Origin: Enoplolaimus lenunculus
Taxonomy: Eukaryota > Nematoda > Enoplea > Enoplida > Thoracostomopsidae
Reading direction: 5' to 3'
Assembly (NCBI GenBank): GCA_030248215.1
Contig: JASANG010003890.1
Location: 62,001 to 126,000, forward strand
Length of the DNA: 64,000 bases
Shown piece after piece: positions 11,301 to 19,395 of the stretch. The position numbers and the translations under genes are program-made. The notes under the pieces are model-generated. The model did no database searches and was not told the origin of the DNA. It saw only the letters and a program-made list of their open reading frames with translations. Position 1 is the first letter of the stretch. The number at the start of each line of letters is the position of its first letter.

Positions 11301-13000
11301 GCTGCAACTTGCACAGAATACTGACAGATGCAAGTATTTTCAAACGAATATTCCGATTGATCAATCAAACAGCAGTTGCAAGAAATTCAACTGATTTGCA
11401 ACTGCGTTCACAAGTGCGAAATAAATTAAACAGCATGAATTCGAGTGAATACTTTGCCGCTGCAAGAACTTCAAAGCTGCTTTGTGACCAAACTTGTGCG
11501 TGCAAGTTGCACGTGCAAGTTTTTGCTGCAAAAACTTGCACATGTGAATATTGTTTCGTTGATTGCTGATTTTGCGACAATATCACCTATGCTTTGAATC
11601 TTTTAGGCTTAGAATAACAACAGTTAACAAAACACCGCAGAAACACGTAAAAATTACTATGTCTAACCTATAAACAATACCAAAGCTACGGGAAACTTAT
11701 AAGCGGCATCCTCATAGTCATACATTTGCGCTAATGTGGGCAAGAACATTCATAGACGGATCGAAAAACCTTTTTCCAAACGATAGCATTCTTTTGATGA
11801 TGTCGAAATAAATCGAGACAATTAAAAGTAGTCGCCTTCCCCTGTAGTTTTAATCCTAATAACCCGACAAACTGTTATATACATATACTTGGCCACCAAT
11901 GTTACTTTTACTTGTTAACTGGTTCCGTAGCCAAGGGCAGGCTTAGCCGCCTTCGTGGAACAATTTTGCCACGCCCCTAGAAAATTATCAACCTTGATTG
12001 CAAGTCAACGAAAATCATTGTATGCCCCTCCTGAAAATTTTTAGCCGCCCCCTAACATGGTGAGCTGATTGCGAGCCTGGGCATAACATAACAATTTTGC
12101 CACACACCTTGAAAATTATCAACCTTGATTGTAAATAAAGGAGAACCCTTCGATGCCCCTCCTGAAAATTTTTAGCCACCCCCTAACAAGGTGAGCTGGC
12201 TGCGGGCCAGGGCGTAACATATGCCTAACCCAACTTACTCTATCGTAGGCCCGCATCAAAACATAACACCCCAAAAGTAACACTGGTCCTACTTGACAAA
12301 CGCCAAAACTTACAAGCTTGAACCAATGTCGGCTCAGTCCGATTGAACAACAAATCCATCGAATCCCGAGCTTCACGTGCAGCCAGCTGAATCATTTTGA
12401 CACGGACACTCGACGGCGTTAGCGAATTTGATGACGCATTTTCAGCCGACGAAACCCGTCGACTTCCTGCCGGAGTAAACGCTGGTGAAAACAACCGGCC
12501 TCCAAGCGAACTGCCACTGCTCAACCGGCGTTGAGATGAAGCTGTCGACGAAACAAACGAATCTTCGTTGGTCGAAATGAACGGAACGTTTAGACCAGTT
12601 GGTCGCTGGCTACAAGGAAACGATGCACCGCATGGAATATTGGCTCGTTTTGTTCGATAATGGATTTGACGGGGCAGCCGTCGCTGCAGGATTATTTGCC
12701 CCTGTCTGATGTGCGATGATAATTCGGCATAGTCTGTGTTTGCAGCAAGGCCTGATGGTGGAAGAAAAATCACTAATGATAGAAACAATGTCGATATTAG
12801 GCTTAGGTGAAATGGACGAAACTGGTTCGATTTGAATATAGGAGCAGAAACAGGTGTGGTATTTGGTAATTGAGGCGACCGATCCGGCAGCCGCTGGCAT
12901 GGCAACGTTGAATGAGAGCAACTTTGAGTAGCGAACGCTGCTCCAGGATCATCATGTTTCGTTTTCATAATTTGCCAAATGATTGAGGTTTGGCGTGACC
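2223..13000 (-). CDS. animal haem-peroxidase homologue, predicted pseudoenzyme (gene span, 3' end outside window)
   Basis: Seven coding exons join without a phase break: 12968-12314, 10955-10835, 7483-7411, 5995-5854, 4465-4295, 3096-2932 and 2562-2461. An eighth, 2351-2223, is tentative. The first 476 residues follow the order of the animal haem-peroxidase family: a hydrophobic anchor at about 53-73, a furin-type RTKR site at 105-108, a Ser-rich propeptide, then [23 protein letters not shown], the distal-site helix, CFPI and [19 protein letters not shown]. In the distal helix the usual WGQxxDHD reads WAQFVYND (372-379): Tyr replaces the haem-linked Asp and Asn replaces the catalytic His, while the Gln and the calcium-binding Asp remain. 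This predicts loss of peroxidase chemistry. The proximal-His part is not in the window. A good acceptor at 13001-13002 suggests an intron upstream of the ATG. Confidence 0.85.
2461..2562 (-). CDS. peroxidase-like gene, exon 7
   Basis: It reads [20 protein letters not shown] and continues to LRSNID, a hallmark of the family (REQxNxxTSFxDxSxVYGS). The acceptor is TGCTTTAG and the donor GTAAGA. It enters with two bases completing a Gly codon and leaves with one base. Confidence 0.9.
2932..3096 (-). CDS. peroxidase-like gene, exon 6
   Basis: It encodes [17 protein letters not shown] and then [16 protein letters not shown], matching the family's CFPI/DP/C-PF-R segment. The acceptor is TTCAATTTTAG and the donor GTAAACG; phase 1 on both sides. 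NITS is a possible N-glycosylation site. Confidence 0.88.
3176..3384. mobile_element. TA-flanked palindromic MITE (family D), copy 1
   Basis: It starts CACTGCAAAAATGGTGAGTC after TA and ends with the inverse, GACTCACCGTTTTTTTGTAG, somewhat degraded. It has palindromic arms of GAGTCAAATTCGACTC type. It lies in the peroxidase-like intron between exons 5 and 6. Confidence 0.85.
3537..3745. mobile_element. family D MITE, copy 2
   Basis: Both ends are intact: CACTGCAAAAAATGGTGAGTC and its inverse, with TA on each side (535-536 and 746-747 of the 3-kb block). The near-perfect foldback is diagnostic of the family. Confidence 0.92.
3917..4127. mobile_element. family D MITE, copy 3
   Basis: Third copy within 1 kb, in the same intron. 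Left end AACTGCAAAAAATGGTGAGTC, right end intact, TA on both sides. Confidence 0.92.
4295..4465 (-). CDS. peroxidase-like gene, exon 5 with degenerate active site
   Basis: It encodes [20 protein letters not shown], then [20 protein letters not shown]. The family consensus here is the distal helix MQWGQFLDHD, in which D covalently binds haem and H is the distal catalyst. Here these are Tyr377 and Asn378 of the joined product; Gln374 and the calcium-ligand Asp379 are kept. Acceptor TTGCTTTTAG, donor GTAGTT. The first codon joins to exon 4 as CAA (Gln) where most members have Gly. Confidence 0.9.
4512..4892. mobile_element. CCTAAG-array MITE, class A (GGCCAATGTAAAGATCAGGG ends)
   Basis: The left end AGCCAATGTAAAGATCAGGG pairs with a right end finishing TCCTGTTCTTTACACTGGCC. 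Inside are runs of TTAGGC broken by AATATGCTCATTCTTACG units. The flanks cggtagaa and ctgtacaa match at six of eight bases. It lies in the intron between exons 4 and 5 of the peroxidase-like gene. Confidence 0.85.
5232..5415. repeat. foldback repeat, GTCGC-rich arms
   Basis: The left arm has GGCAACTCGTCGCACGACAA; the right arm has ACAAGTTGTCGGGCGACGAA, its approximate inverse, with CTTGTCGCC and GGCGATGAATTGTC nested further in. Probably another small foldback element; no target duplication recognised. Confidence 0.5.
5623..5830. mobile_element. CCTAAG-array MITE, class A, right end missing
   Basis: The left end GGCCAATGTAAACAATAGGGGCGG is clear, followed by CCTAAG runs and the usual internal tail GCAAAAAAATTGGTCTAAAGCTTAAG. 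The right terminal repeat is lost, just before the donor of peroxidase-like exon 4. Confidence 0.75.
5854..5995 (-). CDS. peroxidase-like gene, exon 4
   Basis: It reads [40 protein letters not shown] and LTPDYAD. This is the CNN-x-xxPxxGA segment at the start of the peroxidase domain. Acceptor GTTTTTTAG in phase 0; donor GTAAAG leaving one base. Confidence 0.92.
6456..6728. mobile_element. hAT-like non-autonomous element with 32-bp tandem array
   Basis: It starts CAGGGTTCGGATTCGG and ends AGTGCAACCCTG. Most of the interior is about eight copies of a 32-bp unit made of GATTCG triplets plus TCAAATTAGCACTG. No convincing 8-bp duplication is visible. A related fragment lies at 6142-6240. Confidence 0.6.
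6806..6965. mobile_element. CCTAAG-array MITE, class A, ends worn
   Basis: It has GCCACAGGGTCGGAACAGTA followed by TTATAAGTATACTCCTAAGCC, CCTAAG runs and the AAGAATGAGCATATT spacer, then CAGTTCCACAGAAAAAC. The terminal repeats are partly lost. Confidence 0.65.
7150..7345. repeat. dispersed repeat, GCTACAGGCTAATTT type
   Basis: This stretch matches 33375-33600: both have AGAAAC..TGAACCGAT, TTTTAAAATTTTAA and TTAGCTACAGGCTAATTT in the same order. It has no ORF or clear ends and could be the tail of a longer transposon. The remainder of the 7484-9050 intron stretch shows nothing I can name. Confidence 0.5.
7411..7483 (-). CDS. peroxidase-like gene, exon 3
   Basis: A 73-bp exon encoding [20 protein letters not shown] then DVKE. 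Acceptor GGTCTTTTCAG, donor GTAAGTAC. Its phases (one base in, zero out) fit exons 2 and 4 exactly. The sequence is not diagnostic on its own; position and phase carry the call. Confidence 0.82.
9051..9468. mobile_element. hAT-like non-autonomous element
   Basis: It starts CAGGGTTCAACCGGAATTCC and ends TTTTGGAATCCTG. The flanking octamers ctgcaggt and gtgcagat match at six of eight. The interior is CCTGTTCCTGTTCC-rich. It lies in the intron between peroxidase-like exons 2 and 3. Confidence 0.7.
9882..10312. mobile_element. hAT-like non-autonomous element
   Basis: It starts CAGGGTGCAGCTAG and ends CCGGTTGCACCGTT. The flanks gtagtagc (9874-9881) and gtagcagc (10313-10320) match at seven of eight bases. 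CCGGAACCGGA repeats lie near both ends. Confidence 0.7.
10535..10810. mobile_element. Harbinger/Tourist-like foldback MITE (family F), copy 1
   Basis: It starts AGCCCTATTCACACGTGCAA and ends with the inverse, GCACGTGTAAATAGGGCT, flanked by TTA on each side. The long arms carry TTGCAGCTGCAA and GCAAGTTTTTGCTGC. A TTA duplication with long inverted arms is typical of PIF/Harbinger-derived Tourist MITEs. Confidence 0.82.
10835..10955 (-). CDS. peroxidase-like gene, exon 2
   Basis: It encodes [20 protein letters not shown] and continues to [10 protein letters not shown]. Acceptor TTTTTAG, donor GTAAAG. It completes the split Ser codon from exon 1 and supplies two bases to exon 3. It lies only 25 bp from a foldback MITE (10535-10810). 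Confidence 0.8.
11262..11556. mobile_element. family F foldback MITE, copy 2 (divergent)
   Basis: The left arm is CTCATTCGCACGTACAAATTTTGCC; the right arm is GTTTTTGCTGCAAAAACTTGCACATGTGAAT. It is the same family as 10535-10810, with worn ends. Confidence 0.7.
11890..12290. mobile_element. long class-C-like element with about 130-bp tandem duplication
   Basis: The ends GGCCACCAATGTTACTTTT and AAAAGTAACACTGGTCC resemble the class C MITE ends. The interior is two diverged copies (about 11962-12090 and 12091-12222) of a unit containing AAAATTATCAACCTTGATTG, GCCCCTCCTGAAAATTTTTA and AGGTGAGCTG. It stops about 20 bp short of the donor of peroxidase-like exon 1. Confidence 0.6.
12314..12968 (-). 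CDS. peroxidase-like gene, exon 1 (anchor and propeptide)
   Basis: 218 residues from the ATG at 12968. There is a charged N-terminal stretch, a hydrophobic segment at 53-73 ([18 protein letters not shown]), a furin-type RTKR at 105-108, a two-Cys segment (PCGASFPC), a Ser-rich region and a helix-like [18 protein letters not shown]. The donor is GTAAGT at 12313. The frame stays open upstream to an acceptor (CTGTATTCAG) at 13001-13002, so the true start may lie in an earlier exon or the upstream bases may be 5' UTR. A hydrophobic segment 50 residues in suggests a signal anchor rather than a classical signal peptide. Confidence 0.8.
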
Positions 13001-13167
13001 TGAATACAGTAGAAAATGGCAGGTTAGAAGGTAAAAGAAGTTGTCATTGATAATAGACATTAAAACAATTGAAAATTTGAAACAATCGTAAATTCAAGTA
13101 AAATGCGCCGGTTCATAGTTGTAATCGAAACAAGCGGCACCTGTGTACTTTCCACCGAATCAGTTTA

Positions 13168-13378
13168 CACTGCAAACAATGGTGAGTCAAATTGACTCTC
13201 TCCGAAATAGGCTTTATACGGGACTACACAAACTGCGTCAAATTCGACTCCGCCAGAATCATATTCGACTCGCTTCGTCGCACGTTTGACTCTTGCCGAG
13301 TCGAATGTGACTCAGTATGTGTAGACCCGTACAGCCTATTTCGAACAGAGTCAATTCGATTCACCATTTTTTGCAGTG
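13168..13378. mobile_element. family D MITE, copy 4
   Basis: TA-flanked, with CACTGCAAACAATGGTGAGTC at the left and TTCACCATTTTTTGCAGTG at the right. It lies upstream of the peroxidase-like gene. From 13381 to 13728 I see nothing else. Confidence 0.9.
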
Positions 13379-13728
13379 TAAGTACCATCCTACGACGAGT
13401 GTCATGTCCGTATACATTTGAACCTTCGTATGCGCTCTCAGCTTTTCGGTCATACACTGCGCCCGAGGTTCCAATCACACGATAACAGATATCAACTTCT
13501 TCACATAATCAAACTGCGGATCTTATTGACCATCTCCCACCCAGACGCGAAATTTTAGGAGCGAGATTGTCCATGACGGGAATTTTAGGGAACATTTTCA
13601 TTGAGATAAATTTTTGAATGGTTGCTGTACAACAGCACAAGAACTGCATAAACGAATTTGGCTACTTCAAACTTTTGAACTTTTAGTTCCGCGCACGTCT
13701 GCTCAGGTTTATACCTGGCTTAGGATTA

Positions 13729-14006
13729 AGCCCTATTCACACGTGCAAGTTTTTGTCTCGAAAACTTGCAGCGGCAAATTGCACGCAGAACTTGCATTTT
13801 TTCATTAGCCAATGAGAAAGCGGCTGCAGTAAATTCAGTGAACTTGTATGGATATTCACACATGAGAACTAAATTCCTAGCTTTGATTTTTAATGAATTT
13901 ATTTGCAGCTGCAAGTTTTTTGAACGGGATTTTGGACAAAGCCAACAAGTGCAAATTGCAGCTGCAACTTCTCGCTGCAAAAAAACTTGCACGTGTGAAT
14001 ACGGTT
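13729..14006. mobile_element. family F foldback MITE, copy 3
   Basis: It starts AGCCCTATTCACACGTGCAA, ends CACGTGTGAATACGGTT, and is flanked by TTA on both sides. The length is close to that of copy 1. Confidence 0.85.
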
Positions 14007-14222
14007 TTAGATTTAGACTTAGAACTCAATGATTCCTTCTGAAGTGTTTTGGGCTTATCGTGGAATAGCTAAGGCTGGGCTTCAGCACCGAACCGTTCTC
14101 TGTGGAACCGAATGGTGTGCATACCCTACAAACCAAGTCGTACTGGAACAGGCAAATGCGACGTATCAAGGATTCTGGTTATATCTGTGCAAAACAACGC
14201 AACTTACTGGTTAACTTGTAGT

Positions 14223-14340
14223 GTTGCGCTATTCTTGACGTCCGGCGCCGTGCGTCATCCGTACGGCGTCGTCCGGCACCGTTCGTATCATCCGGACGGG
14301 TGACGGACGATACCGCACGTCAACAAAAGTATAGCGCAAC
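14223..14340. mobile_element. palindromic MITE, GTTGCGCTA ends (family H)
   Basis: The ends GTTGCGCTATTCTTGACGTC and GACGT..CAACAAAAGTATAGCGCAAC are inverted. The interior is a palindromic run of CCGTCCG/CGGACGG. Relatives lie at 38635-38725 (partial) and 50945-51124. From 14341 to 15059 I see nothing recognisable. Confidence 0.7.
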
Positions 14341-15059
14341 CGTTTGTATCATTAATAGTATTCTTGAAAAATTCAATGTTTCAGCGTAATATAATTGGTT
14401 GGTTTGGCATACAAACCATTGTCCAATGCAAACTGTGCAGTTTTAAATTGTTTGAACTTCCATATACCGCACTTATAGTGCCCATAGACCCTCAAATCGG
14501 AACCATCATAATGTGCCAATTATAAAATTTAAAAATAACACATTTTTTGCATCCAATTTGAATTTGGCCCCTGTTTAAATTTCGTTCAGGGTCACCGACC
14601 TCCATAACTTGGTACATACTGTGCCTAGTTTCCTTTGAATCGGTCAGAAAAATTGGACACTTGACAGGCGTAATTGGACCTTTTGTTTATTGAAATTTAG
14701 AATCATCAAATTTACTACTTTGAAGCACCTTACCCGCTAGGCACGACACAATTTGTTGGCATCAGTCGTCGTTGAAATATTTCACGGTACGGGCATTGTT
14801 TTGGCAAGCCAATTTCAATCGGTTGTTTGGATTTGAATTTGAAGTTATACCCGGCCTTAAATCAAATACAGCAAGCATTACTGCATATTAATTTGGACCA
14901 AATATTGTGCTGACGATTAAAATACGCCCAAACTATTAGTAACGATAGTATACCAGAGTGGATGTCTCTAACCGTCTGCTAAAAATTGCAGTTTTATACG
15001 AAGGTAAACTGGTGCCTGGTGCGCGATCCCCTACTTCGATATTTTGGCTCATGCATAGG

Positions 15060-15585
15060 ACAGGGCCGTAACAATAGTATAAGCATATTTCTAAGCCAAG
15101 CCTAGCCTAAGCCTAAACGTAAGCGTAAGGATGAGCTTATTCCTAAGCCTAAGCGTAAGGATGAGCCTATTCCTAAGCCTAAGCCTAAGCGTAAGGATGA
15201 GCTTATTCCTAAGCCTAAGCGTAAGGATGAGCTTACTCCTAAGCCTAAGCGTAAGGATGAGCCTATTCCTAAGCCTAAGCCTAAGCCTAAGCGTAAGGAT
15301 GAGCTTATTTCAAAGCCTAAGCCTAAGCCTAAGCCTAAGCGTTAGGATGAGCTTATTCCTAAGCCTAAGCCTAAACCTAAGCCTAAGCGTATATAGATGA
15401 GCTTATTCCTAAACCTAAGCCTAAGCCTAAGCGTAAGGATGAGCCTATTCCTAAGCCTAAGCCTAAGCGTATGGATGAGCTTATTCCTAAACCTAAGCCT
15501 AAGCAAAAAAGTTAACTCTAAAGGTTAAACAGACTCTATTACAGCCCCACCGGAGAACGATCCGGCCCTATTCTATACATGGGCC
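15060..15585. mobile_element. CCTAAG-array MITE, class B, with expanded array
   Basis: The left end is worn (ACAGGGCCGTAACAATAG). The right end, ACGATCCGGCCCTATTCTATACATGGGCC, is intact. The interior is some 400 bp of CCTAAGCCTAAGCGTAAGGATGAGCTTATT-type units. The open frames through it ([12 protein letters not shown] and similar) are a by-product of the repeat. Confidence 0.85.
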
Positions 15586-16092
15586 GACGATATTATTATG
15601 TTTTCATAGTAATGTTAACGCTTCGAAGTGGCACAATAATTTGTCAATTTGTATTCGAAAAACTTCAAAGCTTTCATATCGAAATCGAAATTTTGAACTT
15701 GAAATTAGTGGAAAACAATATACCCAATCAACACTTTCTTACTTGTTTAAAACCAAGAAAGAACGGCCGCTTGTTCAACAAGGTTCAGAACCACATTTTC
15801 CTCAAGAATATCTGATCAGCTACACAAATTACCACTTGGGAGATAGGACGAGATTGGGCTAAATTATCAGTTAGGCTACGAGTTATATATACGCTGGTGC
15901 TAGATTCAAATTAACCTGAAGTGTAAAGTGATATAAAAATTGTTTTTGCAATTACATTTAAAAGTTACACTGCATTATCACTGCAGTGTACTTTTGACAT
16001 AATTGCAAAAATACAACGATATGGAAATGCTTTAAGCATAAAATGAGCAAAAATTTCATATTGCAGGAAGTAAAAATATGCATCAAATGACC

Positions 16093-16254
16093 CAGTGCCG
16101 GAGTAGGCAGAGGTGAGCGCTCATGCAAACCCACGAGCGAGAAGCCAGACACATTTTAAAACTTCGGCGGTTTTCGTTTCAACCGGTGCGGGGGGGCCTT
16201 TTAGGGTGAGTCCCCCTCAAATGGGTGTATAAGGGGTGGCTGCTTCGGCCGTGC
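16093..16254. mobile_element. hAT-like element, CAGTGCCGGAG ends (family J), copy 1
   Basis: It starts CAGTGCCGGAGTAGGCAGAGG and ends near GGCTGCTTCGGCCGTGC. It shares the interior ACGAGCGAGAAGCCAGACAC and TTTTAAAACTTCGGCGGTTT with copies at 28179 and 59040. Confidence 0.65.
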
Positions 16255-16562
16255 AAGCGACACAAAATCATTGGAAAGTGGAAAACTCCAAGAAACACTT
16301 CTGACTCTATGTTGTACAAATTGCGTCTTACGGTAAGCATGTGCTTGCATAGCGTCAAATGAACATTCATGGAATTTAGAGTCAAATTTTTGACAAGGAA
16401 ACCAAATGCAATTTTTGTGCTAAATCTTAATACAAAATGTTGGCTTTGATGCCAACTATGAAGGCATAACCAAGGTGTTCTCATTGCAACTATCACAATC
16501 ATATTCGATACATCCGCTTAGAATTTTTTTGACTGGATGTAAAATGCCGTTGTATATGTCGT

Positions 16563-17320
16563 CAATGGCGGATCCATGGGGGGCACCCCTGTCGTGGCCC
16601 CCCCAACAGCACCACGACAAAAATTATATATAGTGTCAATTGCTGTTCTACGCTGTTTATTTCTCCGTTATATACACAATAGTATTGCAACTTATAATAC
16701 GCTGCCCTGTTATTTTAGTGCAGTCTCGGATGATTAGATGTTTTGTCGTCACTAAAGCAGGGTGGTACTGAACCAATTGTTTCATAAATTCCGAACCTTG
16801 ATTCTGAAATTGTTTTCATATAGATAAATGTACATTCATATATTCTATAAAATCAACAGTGCCCAATACCAACAGTACAAGCCGAAAAATATGCAGGTAA
16901 TACAAACGTGTGAATTTTGAAATATCGAGGGCAAAAATTCATTGAAAATAAATTGAAGTCCATAACCGCGAATGTTAAAACATTTTCCGAAAATAGCAGG
17001 CTGTTCTAACTCATTCAAAAAACAGAAACAGATGTTGCTGAAGCTGACTAGATTTTGCTTTCTCAAAACTGAATTGGCTTCCGAATCCGAGCCTTTAAAA
17101 TTGTGCCCGTTTGAAACCAAATCCGAACTTATGTTGCCGCCCTGTTGTTTTGATCTAAATTGCGCTGATGCGTTAGTTTTATTCGTGATTCATCTGAATT
17201 GAACGAACATGAAGAAGTCAATTTTATGGCACTAGTTGGTGGTTTGTGTGTGAATCAAAAATAAGTTTATTACCTGTGAAATTTTGCACCCCCCATTTTG
17301 AGATCCTGGATCCGCCACTG
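16563..17320. mobile_element. hAT-like non-autonomous element with perfect 8-bp duplication
   Basis: It starts CAATGGCGGATCCATGG, ends CTGGATCCGCCACTG, and is flanked by an exact tatgtcgt duplication (16555-16562 and 17321-17328). The 758-bp interior has no transposase-like frame. The perfect duplication suggests a fairly recent insertion. Confidence 0.85.
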
Positions 17321-17324
17321 TATG

Positions 17325-17712
17325 TCGTAGCCCAAGTTGTAATTCAGTCCAATTCCTAATTGGGTTACTACAAAGCGGAATTACGACTTGGGCCAACCCA
17401 AGGCGGAATTATGTCTAATACATCTGTGCGTTTTCTGATCGGTTACTTGACAGTCGTAATGCTGCTTGATTCCACTTTGCTCAGTAAAACAAACTGTTGG
17501 TAGCCAACAGGTGTCGATGATTTAGCCAATCAGAAACGAGTATTCGCAACACTCAATCGTATTGGAGTATAGCATTAAGGTAATAACCAATCACAAGGCG
17601 TACACTTGTCGCATAGAAAGAATTACGCCGTGGGCTATCCCGTGTCGTAATTACGCCCTAGGCTAGCCCAACTCGGAATTGGGCTAAATTACGACTTGGG
17701 CTAGGACATATA
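17325..17712. mobile_element. foldback MITE, GTCGTAGCCCAAGT ends
   Basis: The ends TCGTAGCCCAAGTTGTAATT and AATTACGACTTGGGCTAGGAC are inverted, with further GCCCAA/TTGGGC palindromes inside. The left end abuts the duplication of the preceding hAT-like element. From 17713 to 18159 nothing is recognised. Confidence 0.7.
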
Positions 17713-18159
17713 CACGCGCGTAGCCAGAATTTTCAACCGGGACGGGTCGAGATAACCAGGAGTTTAGAGTAAAGGCTATGTTTCAGAAAATTTGTTTGCC
17801 AATCGAACAGTAAGCTTGATACAATTGTAAAATTGAACTGCCCCAGTATAAAATTAAACTTTCGTGTGCGCTCGAATGTGGGATCTGATCAGTTTCATTC
17901 TTCTAAATCCGCCTTTCACTGTGAGCTTAAAACTACAAAGGGCACAGTTTTAGTATTAAGTCGCAGTACACCAGTCACAACGTGGTTATTGGTTCATGGA
18001 TTGGAAGGTCTTCACCCCCCCAGATCCCATGGGCACACACGATTGGTTCAATTTTAATATAAAAAAAATGAGGTCAGAAAGATATATATATTTCACAATA
18101 TATATGTCTTCTTATCCCCGCCCCCCCCCCCTCAACAAAAAACTCCCCCCAAAACTTTC

Positions 18160-18254
18160 TCCGAGAGACACTCGCCGCCGGCGAAAATCAGTTTGTGTAG
18201 TTCGGAACAGCCTATTTAGGAAAGAGTCAATTTGACTCACCATTTTTTGCAATG
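18160..18254. mobile_element. family D MITE, half copy
   Basis: Only the right half survives: CAGTTTGTGTAGTTCGGAACA, then AGAGTCAATTTGACTCACCA and TTTTTTGCAATG. A homopolymer C run lies just to its left. Confidence 0.7.
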
Positions 18255-18807
18255 TACGTATTTGTATAATGCTAAAGCTAAAATATAATTGCATAAGCTG
18301 TAACGATAAATTCATAGTAGTATGGCCAGCTGCAGATGAGAAGGGCGCCTGTAAATGTAAGGACCGTAGTTCGCTACTTCCGTTCTTGGAACCACAGCAA
18401 ATGGCAACAGCTCTTTGGCTTCTGTTTGTAGCAAAGCGGCCGTTATTTTCAAATTTTGCCCCAAACGTCATACAAAACTCGTATCTGGCGCTAAGGATGC
18501 AATCGAAATTCAGAACTTTGCTGTTCCGATTCCGGTATAATCGCAGTTCTGTTTTGCATCCTGATGGCGCTGGCTTAAGAGATTGATTTCAACTACATGT
18601 TGGTTGTTTCAGTTAGGTTTAAAGAACCATCGTTAAAGTATTAGTTCTTCCTTAAAAAGACCGTTTTACAAACAAAAACAGTGTCTGCTGCTTGATTTGA
18701 AATTTGGGCCAAGAATTTTGACCATTTCCTTGTAAACCGTCAAATTTGGCTTTAATATTTATACTGAGTTTGTTGCAGTAAACCTAATGAAACAGTCATG
18801 CATATGT

Positions 18808-19395
18808 CGTAGGCCAGTCTGCTATTTAGGCCAATTACTAATTGGCCTATGTCAATCTGCTATTCGAAGCAAATAGCAGTTTCGCCTAGACCAATTTGCG
18901 ATTGTGACATTTCGCATTTCGCAACAAAGGTAAATAACAACCACGCCCCGCCGATTCCCCCCCTATAAAGAGGGGGGGAAGACAAAACCCAGCTCGCCCT
19001 GGCCCCTCCCTCACAGACCCAAGCTACCCCTGCCCTCTTTTTATAATCCCTTTCCTCTTTTGGTATATTATTTTATTACCACCACACCACCACGACTCAG
19101 TTAGTTTTTTAATGGGACGTTCCCACAACAACCGTTACCCGCCCCCCCCCCCCCGCGCCCCCCGCCACCCCCCCCCCCCCCGCACCGCCCCCCGCCCCCG
19201 TGCACCCTCGCATACTTTATAAAACCACCACCCTATAATATGAGGTCTATTGCGTCTGTCGAAATAATCAAATCTGATTGGTCTATTAGTTTAATAGCAG
19301 TTTTTTAGCCTAGGCGAAACTGCTATTACGGAAAATAGCAGATTGGCTTAGGCCAATTATAGTAACTGGCCTGAATAGCAGATTGGCCTACGCCA
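18808..19395. mobile_element. foldback element enclosing a C-rich tract
   Basis: The left arm GTAGGCCAGTCTGCTATTTA and the right arm AATAGCAGATTGGCCTACGCC are inverted; CGAAACTGCTATT and AATAGCAGTTTCG also pair. The middle (about 18945-19210) is strongly C-rich on the plus strand, with runs of 8-14 C, unlike its surroundings. Confidence 0.7.

Noticed and set aside
15095-15515. TTAGGC-type array as a telomere
   Set aside because: The arrays are short, interrupted by spacers and enclosed by transposon ends with target duplications. They are interstitial, not chromosome ends.
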